DNA of 64,000 nt from Anaerohalosphaera lusitana. GTDB lineage: Bacteria > Planctomycetota > Phycisphaerae > Sedimentisphaerales > Anaerohalosphaeraceae. The DNA lies in contig NZ_CP019791.1 in assembly GCF_002007645.1 (NCBI RefSeq), positions 2,294,001 through 2,358,000 on the forward strand. Reading direction: 5' to 3'. Position 1 is the first letter of the stretch. Every line of letters begins with the position of its first letter. The notes under the pieces were generated by a model. The model saw nothing but the letters and a program-made list of their open reading frames with translations. It was not told the origin of the DNA and searched no databases. Shown piece by piece: positions 15,665 through 24,704 of this stretch. A program made the translations under genes and the position numbers.

Positions 15665-15892
15665 ATGAAGAAGGAATCCGTAAAGGTCAAGGTACGAAGG
15701 AAGCATGCGAAGGGCGAAACAATCAATTCCGGCACGATCAACTGGTGCAAAACCATTCATTCGGGCCTGCGAAAGGCCAGGCAGCCGGTCGTTTCCACCA
15801 TGGCTCACATCCCATTAGGCAAGATGACTGCATCTGTCAGGAAGCGTTCGATCAGCCTGGGCAAACGGTGCCTGCGAAAGAAAAGCTGCTAA
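15665..15892 (+). CDS. Small, very basic protein, unknown
   Basis: A 75-residue frame with a strong ribosome site (GAAGGG, 7 bp before the ATG) and about 30 percent Lys plus Arg, for example MKKESVKVKVRRKHAKGE and the end KRCLRKKSC. It lies directly behind the nested inverted repeat and upstream of the zinc-ribbon protein gene. Its charge suggests nucleic-acid binding. The length is short and the composition unusual, so it could be spurious; the ribosome site is the main support. Confidence 0.4.
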   Translation: MKKESVKVKVRRKHAKGETINSGTINWCKTIHSGLRKARQPVVSTMAHIPLGKMTASVRKRSISLGKRCLRKKSC

Positions 15893-15971
15893 GGCCAATG
15901 ACACCAACAAAACTATCATTCAGATCAGCACGAAAAAAGCAAATAGCTTGTTTCATAAGAAAGGAATGAAG

Positions 15972-16418
15972 ATGACAGATTTACAGATGCTTCACGCACG
16001 ACTGGAAGACCTGGCGTACCATGTTACCGAACCGTTCTGTTACGGCTGCTACATCAAGGTAGAGGGCGAGAATTGCCCACGCTGCGGCAGCGACGACCTT
16101 ATGCGGCACCTGGAGGGCGTCGGCGTCGAATATGGCACAGAATGGATCATAGAAAGCCTTATCGAGAACAACTGTGAGCCGATCAACGAGGAAGAAGCCT
16201 ACTCGGAGCTGCTGGACGAGATCTACGGTGAAGTGCAGTTCGATGGTATCGTGTTCTATCCCTCGGACATCATCCGCGAGCTCGATCCTGTGGCTTTCCG
16301 GTGCGGGTGCAATGACTACCTGGCTGCTGAAGAGTCTGACGGCCAGCTCTACGAAGTTAACGGCAGATATTACCGCCTGTACGATATCGAAGAGATGATA
16401 GCCGACCTGGACTGCTAG
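15972..16418 (+). CDS. Conserved zinc-ribbon protein of mobile elements
   Basis: A 148-residue acidic protein. FCYGCYIKVEGENCPRCGSD is a four-cysteine zinc ribbon near the N-terminus. GVGVEYGTEWIIESLI and ELDPVAFRCGCNDYL follow. From memory this arrangement resembles a family of conserved hypothetical proteins carried by conjugative plasmids and integrative elements, including the GSDDLMR and EYGTxW motifs. I know no established function. AAGGA lies upstream of ATG 15972; in-frame ATGs at 15948 and 15966 are alternatives. A hairpin at 16426 follows the stop. Confidence 0.65.
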   Translation: MTDLQMLHARLEDLAYHVTEPFCYGCYIKVEGENCPRCGSDDLMRHLEGVGVEYGTEWIIESLIENNCEPINEEEAYSELLDEIYGEVQFDGIVFYPSDIIRELDPVAFRCGCNDYLAAEESDGQLYEVNGRYYRLYDIEEMIADLDC

Positions 16419-16425
16419 TCCACAA

Positions 16426-16456
16426 GGGGAAGGTGTGATTTACAGACACCTTCCCC
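16426..16456 (+). terminator. Strong hairpin after the zinc-ribbon gene
   Basis: The stem GGGGAAGGTGT / ACACCTTCCCC is 11 bp and perfect. No T-run follows, so termination may be weak or the hairpin may protect the transcript end. Confidence 0.45.
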
Positions 16457-16586
16457 GAGCAATTATATACTTATCATATCATTCCATAAACCGCCTCTCA
16501 GGGCCAGTTTAACCGGCCAGCAGGCACGATATCTTGACAGGGGCGTTCAAGGCAGGCTTATTATCTTAAAGCCTCAAACGCGGCCT

Positions 16587-16913
16587 TCACTCCTTTATCC
16601 GGCCTTGGGGACAGGAGTAATCTCTGGCGTATTGGAAGTCCTTGGCCCTGCAGTACATTTTGTCTGTGTCCTCTGCTAGCTCCGCAAATGCACAATTTTC
16701 GCATTTCACCCAGCTCGGACTGAGCAGACAAGCAATTCCGTAGACTCCCCAAACGATTCCAATCAAAAACGCAGCCCCAGCCAGCGTACTGGCGAGGTCC
16801 TGTGCATATATCCTCGCTTCTTCGTTAATCAGCCTGACTAGCACATACATGGCAGGTGGTATCAGGCAATACCACGAAAGCCTCTTTGCCCATTTGTTCG
16901 ATACTTTACGCAT
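16587..16913 (-). CDS. Small membrane protein with a cytoplasmic Cys tail
   Basis: About 108 residues with two membrane segments (near LSWYCLIPPAMYVLVRL and AGAAFLIGIVWGVYGIACLL). A C-terminal domain carries four cysteines (KCENCAFAEL, MYCRAKDF, YSCPQG) that may bind metal. It lies 33 bp after the gene at 16947 in the same direction. The family is not recognised. Confidence 0.5.
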   Translation of the reverse strand: MRKVSNKWAKRLSWYCLIPPAMYVLVRLINEEARIYAQDLASTLAGAAFLIGIVWGVYGIACLLSPSWVKCENCAFAELAEDTDKMYCRAKDFQYARDYSCPQGRIKE

Positions 16914-16946
16914 CTGTATTCCTTTCCGTTTAGGTATTCAGCCCGT

Positions 16947-17303
16947 CTATTCCTCTGATCTCTGCAGCAACTGCATGCCTTTCCACCATACCTCGTGCAG
17001 GAACTCCGAGTAATCACTGTCGCCTGCCAGCTCGTCACCTGCGGCATTTTTGAAGTTGGTGTAGTCTATATCGGCAGCCAGCTCAGCACCTATCCTGGCC
17101 CAGACTTCCCGGTCCACAACAAGCCTGCACGGGTAGTCCGTTGTGCTTGAGGTCTTCAGCGGGACATCCCGAAGTTCGGCAAACCGGCCCTGCAGGTTTC
17201 GCAGATGCCCGGCCTTTCTGGCCCGCACCATGACCTTGCCGGGACTGATCCGGTCGTTACCTCTAACCACGCTGAAAAAACCGTACCTGGTACACAACCA
17301 CAT
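16947..17303 (-). CDS. Conserved hypothetical protein (MWLCTRYGFFS family)
   Basis: A 118-residue soluble protein beginning MWLCTRYGFFSVV, followed by VMVRARKAGHLRNL, a central CRLVVDREVWARI and a C-terminal DIDYTNFK segment. From memory, small proteins with this start, the IVDRE-type centre and the DY.NFK motif are widespread in bacteria and have no assigned function. It overlaps the GIY-YIG gene upstream by 1 bp, so the two are co-translated. Confidence 0.6.
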   Translation of the reverse strand: MWLCTRYGFFSVVRGNDRISPGKVMVRARKAGHLRNLQGRFAELRDVPLKTSSTTDYPCRLVVDREVWARIGAELAADIDYTNFKNAAGDELAGDSDYSEFLHEVWWKGMQLLQRSEE

Positions 17304-17731
17304 CAGTCATCTCTATTCGACTCGCTCAGCAGCCAGTCAGACTGTTTTGTATGTGCCCTAACATGCTTGAGCTTCATAAATGCCTTCTGCTGATTAAGCT
17401 TGTTGGCCTGCTGATCCTTGCGGAAGATGTGCCTGAGGATTCCCTCCAGCTCCCTGACCTCTTCCTCCCGTATATTATCCCACACCTCAAAAACCGAGCA
17501 GTGGGTCCACTCGTCACCCTTTTTGCTTCTATGTCGCCTCAGTCTGCCGCGAATGCTGGCTTTATTTTCTCCCCCGGCCATGCCGATATACACAACATCA
17601 TACATCTTGCTCTGTGGGTCGTGCTTGTAAAGAACGTATATTCCGCGTGTGCGAGGTGGAATGCGGTCGATCTCTGCCTGCGGCATGTACTCAACGCAAT
17701 TCTTGACCAGCCTTAGCTCACTGAATGCCAT
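17303..17731 (-). CDS. GIY-YIG domain protein
   Basis: A 142-residue protein with RGIYVLYKHDP and YDVVYIGMAGG as the GIY and YIG strands. The conserved Arg follows in RGRLRRHRSKKG, and the Glu lies in VRELEGILRHIF. These are the parts of the GIY-YIG nuclease fold. The start at 17731 (MAFSELRL) has GGAG upstream. Many GIY-YIG proteins of this size lack a DNA-recognition domain and may act in repair or element defence. It is coupled to the conserved hypothetical gene 16947-17303. Confidence 0.75.
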   Translation of the reverse strand: MAFSELRLVKNCVEYMPQAEIDRIPPRTRGIYVLYKHDPQSKMYDVVYIGMAGGENKASIRGRLRRHRSKKGDEWTHCSVFEVWDNIREEEVRELEGILRHIFRKDQQANKLNQQKAFMKLKHVRAHTKQSDWLLSESNRDD

Positions 17732-18426
17732 CTTGCTGTGCTCCGAAAAAAGGACCATTTCGCCAGTGCGGGCTGCTGCTCAGCAACCTTGCGGGGAATC
17801 TAGGGGGGATAATAGCCGGAATTTTTACCGCTGTCAAACCGGAATACACATCTGCGAAAAATGCCGATTTCCAGCTTGCTTTAATAGGGCCTGGTTGGAT
17901 GTTAGCAGGCGGCTTGCTATGAATGAGTACCTTCTCCAGGGTCTGCTAGTCCATGCCGGTCTCGCGGATGATCTGACGCTTGCTGACGCCCTCGACCGTA
18001 TCTTTCGAAAAACACATTTGCCCATTGTTTGAGATCTAAGTACATCTTTCTGATGCTTTCTGCCTAAGTCAATATCGTAACATTATGGTCGATAAAAACT
18101 TAAGTTTCAGCAGTTCTAGAAAGCCGCCACACTTTTTGTCCGGCTGTACAGGTATATCATTTTCTGCTGCTAAAATTAGCGTTGTTTGAAGCCAGTTCCA
18201 GCCAAATAACATAAAGCGAACGCCACTTTAATATTACGCAAATATAATCAGTTTACATTTTCACGCGAATCAAGTGTTTGACAAAGCATTTGAATGGATT
18301 CATGCAGCAGCTTATCAGGCCTGAAGTGTGCTGTAACAAACAAGAATTAGAGGAGGGTGTCTTTATTGGGTGTGTTGCTCAATATTTTGAATGCCCTGCG
18401 ACTTTTCAAATGAAAGGTTAGTGAAA
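17732..18426. other. Non-coding stretch before the TonB region
   Basis: No convincing gene. A 37-codon frame at 17919-18032 (MNEYLLQGLLVHAGLADDL) has coding-like composition but no ribosome site. The AT-rich part at 18060-18420 should hold the promoter for the beta-helix gene, with AGGAGGG at 18351 and a run of short leader codons before the true start. Confidence 0.4.
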
Positions 18427-20061
18427 ATGAGAGAACTGAAGAATCTTACTTTGCTGGTTGCGTTGGTCGCAGTTAGCCTCCTGGGCAGCGTCAATGCCGC
18501 CAATGTAGATGTGACGAGCGATATCGCAACATCTACAACGTGGACATCTGACAATGTTTACAATCTGGTGGATCAGATCTACGTTCTGCCTGGTGCATCT
18601 TTGACGATCGAGCCGGGTACGCTCATCCAGAGCGGCTCTCAGGTCGTAGAAGGCGGCAGCCTGGCTGTTTGCCGTGGCGCAAAAATCTACGTCAACGGTA
18701 CAAAAGACAATCCTGTTATCATGACTTCCTGGCAGGATGATCTTATCAACTGGCACGAGGGCTGTAATGAATGGGGTAATCTAACCATAATGGGCGATGC
18801 TCTTATCTCAGCATCTCACTATGGTGGTCAGCCTGTTGGCAACAACACCAAGACTCCTACCGGCCTTAACGAAAAGCAGATGGAAGGACTGGTAGCCGAC
18901 AGCGCAAGCGACACCAAGGTAATGTACGGCGGTGCAAACGATAACGACGACAGTGGTTCGATCAACTATCTGTCAATCCGTTATGGCGGTAAGGTTATCG
19001 GTATGGCAAACGAGCTCAACGGTCTTTCGCTCGGTGGTATTGGTCGCGGAACGGATATCAGCCACGTTGAGATCATGAACAACGTTGATGATGGTATCGA
19101 GATATGGGGCGGTACAGTTGGGCTTAAGTATGTCAACATCTGGAACGTTGGTGACGACAGCTTCGATGTCGATCAGGGCTGGCGTGGCAAGGCTCAGTTC
19201 GGCCTGATCGTTCAGGGCTACAGTGCGGATGCCAAGCAGGGCTCAGGTGTTGGTGACAACTGCTTCGAGACCGACGGTGCGGAAGATTCCGACGCTCAGC
19301 CCATAACGACTGCATCTGTTTACAACTTCACAGTAGTAGGTCAGCCTTACAGCGGTGACGGTGCAACAACCTGGCGTGACAACGCTCGCGTTCAGTATCG
19401 CAACTGTGTATTCATGGACATCGGTGAAGAGCTGGTTCGCTTTGACGGTGACGACGGTGACGGTGCAAGCGGTTATGGTTACAACGGCACACTTTCATGG
19501 GCGGACACCTGGGCGACCGATTACAGCTACTCTACGACGGCTGCTATGCCCAACGCAGGAAGTTGGACACCTGGTGCTTTCAATGATCCCTCAGTCATGT
19601 ACACCTCCCAGATCGACGGAAAACTCGCTGAGATCACTGACAGCGTGTTCTACAATCTCTCTGGCGATGCAGATGATCAGGCAACCGCAGTTGGCGTTCA
19701 CGATGTTGCAAGTGAAAATGTGGCAGCCAGTGCAATGCCCATTCAGGATCTGCAGCGTGGTGCCACAGTTGTCGTTAACAACAAATACGCAATGGCACCT
19801 GTAGAATTCATCAATCCTTGTGCAGCTAACGATGCGGTATCAAGCGTTTCGACGGCTCCGGCAGACGGCTTCTTCGTCCCTGCTCAGTATCGCGGTGGAT
19901 TCAGCTCCAACAACAACTGGCTGGCAGGCTGGACCGCAGTTGACGCATACGGTATGACTGACACTACAATGAATCAGCCTAACGGCGACATCAACTCTGA
20001 CGGTATTGTTGACCTGAAAGACATTTCGATCATAAGCAGTAATTGGCTGCAGGTTAACTAA
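18427..20061 (+). CDS. Secreted beta-helix protein with C-terminal dockerin-like repeat
   Basis: About 544 residues. The ATG at 18427 begins a signal peptide (LTLLVALVAVSLLGSVNAA). The middle has repeated strand patterns with GTLIQSG, SQVVEGGSLAV and HVEIMNNVDDGIEIWGGTVG, typical of right-handed parallel beta-helices. The end, GDINSDGIVDLKDISIISSN, is a dockerin-like calcium motif. In Planctomycetota these occur without cohesins and may be a surface or sorting signal. It has its own terminator, and the next genes encode a TonB-dependent receptor and partner. It could be a surface ligand-binding or enzyme component of that system; no catalytic motif is recognised. Confidence 0.7.
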   Translation: MRELKNLTLLVALVAVSLLGSVNAANVDVTSDIATSTTWTSDNVYNLVDQIYVLPGASLTIEPGTLIQSGSQVVEGGSLAVCRGAKIYVNGTKDNPVIMTSWQDDLINWHEGCNEWGNLTIMGDALISASHYGGQPVGNNTKTPTGLNEKQMEGLVADSASDTKVMYGGANDNDDSGSINYLSIRYGGKVIGMANELNGLSLGGIGRGTDISHVEIMNNVDDGIEIWGGTVGLKYVNIWNVGDDSFDVDQGWRGKAQFGLIVQGYSADAKQGSGVGDNCFETDGAEDSDAQPITTASVYNFTVVGQPYSGDGATTWRDNARVQYRNCVFMDIGEELVRFDGDDGDGASGYGYNGTLSWADTWATDYSYSTTAAMPNAGSWTPGAFNDPSVMYTSQIDGKLAEITDSVFYNLSGDADDQATAVGVHDVASENVAASAMPIQDLQRGATVVVNNKYAMAPVEFINPCAANDAVSSVSTAPADGFFVPAQYRGGFSSNNNWLAGWTAVDAYGMTDTTMNQPNGDINSDGIVDLKDISIISSNWLQVN

Positions 20062-20096
20062 GTTTCATATCTGTAAAAAAGATTTTTCCTTTTCTG

Positions 20097-20135
20097 GCTG
20101 GTGACGGGGCACAATGCTCTGTCGCCGGCTTTTTT
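20097..20135 (+). terminator. Terminator after the beta-helix gene
   Basis: A long stem (GCTGGTGACGGGGC with GCTCTGTCGCCGGC, using some G-T pairs) is followed by six T. Confidence 0.85.
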
Positions 20136-20188
20136 ATGGTTTGCGGATACTCCAACAAAGGGTTGATTTTCATACAAAAGTAATGTGG

Positions 20189-20226
20189 TTGCTAACGAAT
20201 TTGCATTCAAACGCTAACGTGTTAGC
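20189..20226. promoter_or_regulatory. Candidate operators upstream of the receptor operon
   Basis: TTGCTAAC at 20189 is followed 4 bp later by TTGCA, and a perfect palindrome GCTAACGTGTTAGC lies at 20213-20226. TTGCTAAC with a nearby TTGCA also occurs, reversed, at 26683-26697 upstream of the TonB operon. This would suit one regulator for both transcripts. Confidence 0.35.
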
Positions 20227-20359
20227 AATATTGCGGTAATGATACGCAAACATTTCCTGAATAAACTCTCTGCAGCTTATTCGAATGGACAATCAAAACA
20301 AGCTTACCAGTGCCGGCAGGGTATTTTTTGACAGCGGCCTCAATGATCCGGAGACATTT

Positions 20360-21595
20360 ATGTCTAACATTTTGAAAAAGAATTTCGTGTTTATATTTGT
20401 ATCCCTTTTCCTGATTTTAGCCCAGGAGAAATCTGCTGCGGATGCAGGAGACCCCGCTGAATCGCTGCAGCAAAAATACTCTGCAGATGCAAGTGATGAT
20501 TGCAATGAAAAATTGTTGAAAACCGCTTTTGACGTTGCTTCAAAGATACCTGTGGATCCGCACATTAAGGACCGTTCAAAGGCACAGCAAAAGGTTGTTG
20601 GGACCTGTCTGCTGTTGGATCGACCGCACCTTGCTGTGAAATTTATTGAAGGCATAAAAAACTGGCGACAGGGTCTGTGCTATGCAGAAATGGGGCTCTA
20701 TTATGCGAAAAGACACAACGAATTAAAAGCCAAAAAATGGCTGGGCATGGCAGATATGGTTGCGAATGAAGTTGAAGATTGGCGTAAAAATAGGATAAAT
20801 ATTAAGGTTGCTCAAATTTATAGCTGGCTGGGAAAGGCCGGAGAAGCTGATCGGATAGAGAGTACCCTTGAGGCTGGCGAAAAAGGTCTTATAGAAAGCG
20901 GCACCATTACTTCAAACCCCAACAAGACCATTGAAGAGCAAATGCATGAGCTGGATGAGCACATTGCCACTGGCAATTTTGATGCTGTAAAAAACTCTCT
21001 TTTTGCTTATGCAAATATTTACAGAGAAAAATACGCTGACACTGATATACGAAGCAAGGTAGAAGAAAAGATCAAGTTCTCATGGAAGCCCATCCCCGTC
21101 TTCATTCGCATTGAACTCTTATGTGAGCTTGCTGAAGCTGCAGTTGACAATGAAGACGAACAAAAAGCTATGGACCTGTTGAAAGAAATCCAGCAGCTTC
21201 TTGACGCGTACGACTGGCCTGTTAGACATCTGATCCCTATGGGTGCCAGGACCGCCTTGCTCAGAGCGAAAGCTGGAAATAATGCCAATGCTGTTTCAAA
21301 AGCAGATACTTTACTCAAGCTTTACGAAGACAAAGAATCATCGATCGTAGACATATACAAGGCTGAGACGCTGATTCCGCTGGCAGAAGCGTACCATTCC
21401 ATGGGGCAAGATGGCAGGTCGCTTTCTGTTTACAGGAAAGCTCTGCTGGCGGCATTTGAGAATCCAAATTCTCGCCCGCGTGCTGAGGATCTCTCCGCAA
21501 TCTGCTGCTCGATGGCTTTGAATGGAATTGAACTGGATAAGGAGCTGTGGGGGCTCATTTTTGAATTGAGTAACGAATTGGGTCAGCCATGGTAA
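20360..21595 (+). CDS. Exported helical-repeat (TPR-like) protein
   Basis: About 411 residues; ATG 20360 follows CCGGAG and begins a signal peptide (MSNILKKNFVFIFVSLFLIL). The rest is all-helical with TPR/HEAT-like character (IRIELLCELAEAAVDNEDEQ, LIPLAEAYHSMGQDGRSLSV). Its stop overlaps the start of the TonB-dependent receptor by 7 bp, so both come from one message. A periplasmic partner of the receptor is the natural reading. I cannot assign a finer family. Confidence 0.65.
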   Translation: MSNILKKNFVFIFVSLFLILAQEKSAADAGDPAESLQQKYSADASDDCNEKLLKTAFDVASKIPVDPHIKDRSKAQQKVVGTCLLLDRPHLAVKFIEGIKNWRQGLCYAEMGLYYAKRHNELKAKKWLGMADMVANEVEDWRKNRINIKVAQIYSWLGKAGEADRIESTLEAGEKGLIESGTITSNPNKTIEEQMHELDEHIATGNFDAVKNSLFAYANIYREKYADTDIRSKVEEKIKFSWKPIPVFIRIELLCELAEAAVDNEDEQKAMDLLKEIQQLLDAYDWPVRHLIPMGARTALLRAKAGNNANAVSKADTLLKLYEDKESSIVDIYKAETLIPLAEAYHSMGQDGRSLSVYRKALLAAFENPNSRPRAEDLSAICCSMALNGIELDKELWGLIFELSNELGQPW

Positions 21596-24500
21596 AAGCA
21601 TCTGTTTGTCTCCGAATATTTCTGATCGTCGGTTTGGTCTGTTCTCCTCTAGCGGCTGCTAGAAAGGCTGGCGGTATAAGGGGAATGGTCTATGATCTGG
21701 ACTTTGAGGCGCCGCTCGCCGGGGCCCAGGTTACCATTGCTGAAACCGGCGAAACCACCGAGGCGACCGATCAGGGCAATTATGTTTTCAGCGAGGTAAA
21801 GCCGGGTACATATACGCTCGTGTTCTCGAAAGACGGCTACACCCGCAAGGTCAAAGCCGATGTTGTGGTTTCACCTGGGCGAATGACCGAGGTAAATGCC
21901 AGTCTGTCCGGAGAATTTCTGGACATGGAGGAATTTGTGGTTCAGGATGTTCAGATCGGTACGGGTACAGAAGCGGCTTTGCTTGATCTTCGCATGAAAA
22001 GTCCTGAGCTGCTGGACTCGATAAGCTCGGAGCTGATGAGCAGGGCCGGTGCCAGCGATGCGGCCGGTGCTTTGAAGCTGGTTGCCGGTGCTACTATTCA
22101 GGACGGCAAGTTTGCAGTGATCCGTGGCCTGCCTGACAGATATGTGAACTCACAGTTGAACGACATCCGCTTGCCAACCGCTGATGCGGACAAAAGGGCG
22201 GTTCAGCTCGATCAATTCCCTTCTTCTGTCATCGAAAGCATACAGGTGAGCAAGACATTCACTCCGGACCAGCAGGGCGATGCGTCCGGCGGTGCGGTAA
22301 ACATCATCCTGAAGGGTATACCTGAGCAGAGCATTCTAAATCTCAAGACCGGTATCAGCTTCAATTCACAGGTGTACGGCGAGAACGATTTTCTAACTTA
22401 TGATGGCGGTGATCTTGATTTCTGGGGCATGCAGGATCGTGGGACCGCTGATGGGATCAAGGCAGGTGCACCGGTGAACAATAACGTCGCAGCAGGTGTT
22501 TCTACCGGAGGAGCTCCCACCGACTACAATTGGTCGGTGACAGCCGGCGGAAAGCACGAGTTTGAAGAAGGTTTCAGAATAGGTGCTCTGGGCAGCTTTT
22601 TCTACGAGACGGACAGTTCGTTCTATGATGACGGTATTAACGACAGCAGGTGGTTTGTGCCAGAGAAGGGCATAATGGAACCTCAAACCTCACCTGACGT
22701 TTCAAAAAAAGACGATCCTACAACCCAGGAGTTTAACACTTCGCTTTTTGATGTGACACAGGGGACCGAAGAAGTCAAGTGGGGCGGTCTTGGAGTTTTG
22801 GGACTCGAAACCGAAGCACACAAACTTTCACTCGCGTATATGTATACGCATGTAGCTGAGAATGAGGTAACGCTTGCTGAGGACACTCGCGGCAAGGAGT
22901 TCTATTTTCCAGGCTACGACCCCACTGATAATACGGATCCCGGCAACGCGATGGATTCGCGTTCGACAGCGCCTTATCTGCGGACCGAGACATTACAGTA
23001 TACCGAGCGAACAACAGAGACTTTGCAGTTCAGCGGTACGCATGAGCTGCCGGATATGGGGTTCGGTTTCGGCGAAAAATTCCGGTTCCTTGCTCCCGAA
23101 TTCGATTGGTACGTTGCGACCAGCTCTGCTGAGATGTACCAGCCGGACAAAAGACAGTTCGGTACCATATGGCTGCCTGAGTCTGCCTGGGACCCACCTT
23201 TGGATCAGTTTTTAGATCCTCTGCCGGCGACACATACCCAGCTTCAGCCCGGTTCGTATATTACGTTCGGTAATTATCAGCGCATATGGAAAAGCATATG
23301 CGAGGAGAGTGATCAGTACTCTTTGAACATAAAGTTCCCGTTCGAGCAGTGGACCGGCGATGAGGGCTACTTCAAGTTCGGTATCTTCAATGATGACGTC
23401 GAACGCAACTATAAGCAGGAATCTCTCAGCAACTCGGGGCTCGGAGTGGACGGATACGAGGCTGCTTTCAATGAATTCTGGAGCAGTGTCTTTCCTAATA
23501 CCAATCCCGATGATCTTCCGGTTCAGCCCGGCGTGGATCCCGATGTCAACTACAGAGGTGAGCAGCATATTTCGGCATGGTATTATATGGCGGACATGCC
23601 GTTGAACCCGTACTTTAATATAATCGGTGGTGCAAGGTTTGAAGATACTGATTTGAGCATTGTGAATACGCCTGATGATATCGATGACGTGACTCTGATT
23701 GGCATAACTCCTGACGGCAATCCCATAGAGGTTGCGATGTCACCTGACAACAAAGGTGACGTATCTTACAAGCAGCAGGATGTGCTGCCTTCTATTGGTT
23801 TCTCTTTCAATCCCGCGAAAAGCCTCACCATACGCGGATCTTACAGCGAAACTGTGGCTCGGCAGACCTTCAAGGAGCTTTCACCCATTCAGCAAACCGA
23901 ATATCTTGGCGGTGATGTTTTCATTGGTAATCCGGATCTGAAGATGAGTGCCTTGAAAAATTACGATATCCGCGTTGATTTCACTCCATACGAGGGTGGA
24001 CTGTTTTCCGCATCTTACTTTCGAAAAGACATCACGGATCCGATCGAGTATGTGCGAATGATCGCCCCGACAGGCGGCTATGCCTATACGACAGCGATTA
24101 ACTATCCTGAAGGTCAGCTTGACGGATTTGAATTCGAGATTCGCCAGAAGTTGGATATGCTTTCGGAAAAACTTAAAGGATTTTCTGTTGGCGCGAACGC
24201 AACATTGATCAATTCCGAAGTCACTCTGCCTTCGCCCGGTTTTGGTCTGCCGCCCGAATTCCAGATCGCTAAACGTGATATGACAAACGCTCCGGAGCAT
24301 CTGTATAACATCTATCTGACATATAATCAGCCACGGACAGGAACCAACTTGGGGCTTTTCTATACCGTACGCGGCGACACACTTGTCGCAGGTGCGGGGC
24401 AGTCAAACGGCAATCTTATTCCGAACATATACGAAACCGAATACGGCACACTGAATTTTACCATGTCACAAAAGCTGAACGACACTTGGAAGCTCGGTTT

Positions 24501-24624
24501 CAAAGCTAAGAACCTTCTGGACCCTGCCATCGAAAGTGTCTATCGCTCACCAGTAGGGGATGTGACCAAAACTTCGTACCATAAAGGAATGGAGTTTTCG
24601 ATCAGCCTTTCGGCAACGTTTTAA
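21589..24624 (+). CDS. TonB-dependent outer-membrane receptor with N-terminal CarboxypepD_reg-like domain
   Basis: A 1,011-residue outer-membrane transporter. After a signal peptide comes a carboxypeptidase-regulatory-like beta-sandwich (about 25-110: GIRGMVYDLDFEAPLAGAQV, KPGTYTLVFSKDGYTRKV). The plug (about 125-245) includes FAVIRGLPDRYVNSQLND and IESIQVSKTFTPDQQGDASG, and a 22-strand-type barrel ends in terminal Phe (ISLSATF). The extra N-terminal domain is common in receptors for large ligands such as glycans. The substrate cannot be read from sequence. Energy should come from the TonB operon at 26.8-32.4 kb. The plug carries the VIRGL motif seen in receptors of this subgroup. Confidence 0.9.
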   Translation: MVKASVCLRIFLIVGLVCSPLAAARKAGGIRGMVYDLDFEAPLAGAQVTIAETGETTEATDQGNYVFSEVKPGTYTLVFSKDGYTRKVKADVVVSPGRMTEVNASLSGEFLDMEEFVVQDVQIGTGTEAALLDLRMKSPELLDSISSELMSRAGASDAAGALKLVAGATIQDGKFAVIRGLPDRYVNSQLNDIRLPTADADKRAVQLDQFPSSVIESIQVSKTFTPDQQGDASGGAVNIILKGIPEQSILNLKTGISFNSQVYGENDFLTYDGGDLDFWGMQDRGTADGIKAGAPVNNNVAAGVSTGGAPTDYNWSVTAGGKHEFEEGFRIGALGSFFYETDSSFYDDGINDSRWFVPEKGIMEPQTSPDVSKKDDPTTQEFNTSLFDVTQGTEEVKWGGLGVLGLETEAHKLSLAYMYTHVAENEVTLAEDTRGKEFYFPGYDPTDNTDPGNAMDSRSTAPYLRTETLQYTERTTETLQFSGTHELPDMGFGFGEKFRFLAPEFDWYVATSSAEMYQPDKRQFGTIWLPESAWDPPLDQFLDPLPATHTQLQPGSYITFGNYQRIWKSICEESDQYSLNIKFPFEQWTGDEGYFKFGIFNDDVERNYKQESLSNSGLGVDGYEAAFNEFWSSVFPNTNPDDLPVQPGVDPDVNYRGEQHISAWYYMADMPLNPYFNIIGGARFEDTDLSIVNTPDDIDDVTLIGITPDGNPIEVAMSPDNKGDVSYKQQDVLPSIGFSFNPAKSLTIRGSYSETVARQTFKELSPIQQTEYLGGDVFIGNPDLKMSALKNYDIRVDFTPYEGGLFSASYFRKDITDPIEYVRMIAPTGGYAYTTAINYPEGQLDGFEFEIRQKLDMLSEKLKGFSVGANATLINSEVTLPSPGFGLPPEFQIAKRDMTNAPEHLYNIYLTYNQPRTGTNLGLFYTVRGDTLVAGAGQSNGNLIPNIYETEYGTLNFTMSQKLNDTWKLGFKAKNLLDPAIESVYRSPVGDVTKTSYHKGMEFSISLSATF

Positions 24625-24643
24625 GGCCCGAAGATACAAAAAA

Positions 24644-24679
24644 GCTGGATTGGTTGAGTATTATTGCCGCCGATCCAGC
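24644..24679 (-). terminator. Terminator of the Sel1 gene
   Basis: The stem GCTGGAT / ATCCAGC has a T-run on its 3' side only when read on the minus strand. It lies in the 80-bp gap between the converging receptor and Sel1 genes. Confidence 0.65.
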
Positions 24680-24704
24680 CTCATGACCATATACGACTTG
24701 CAGA

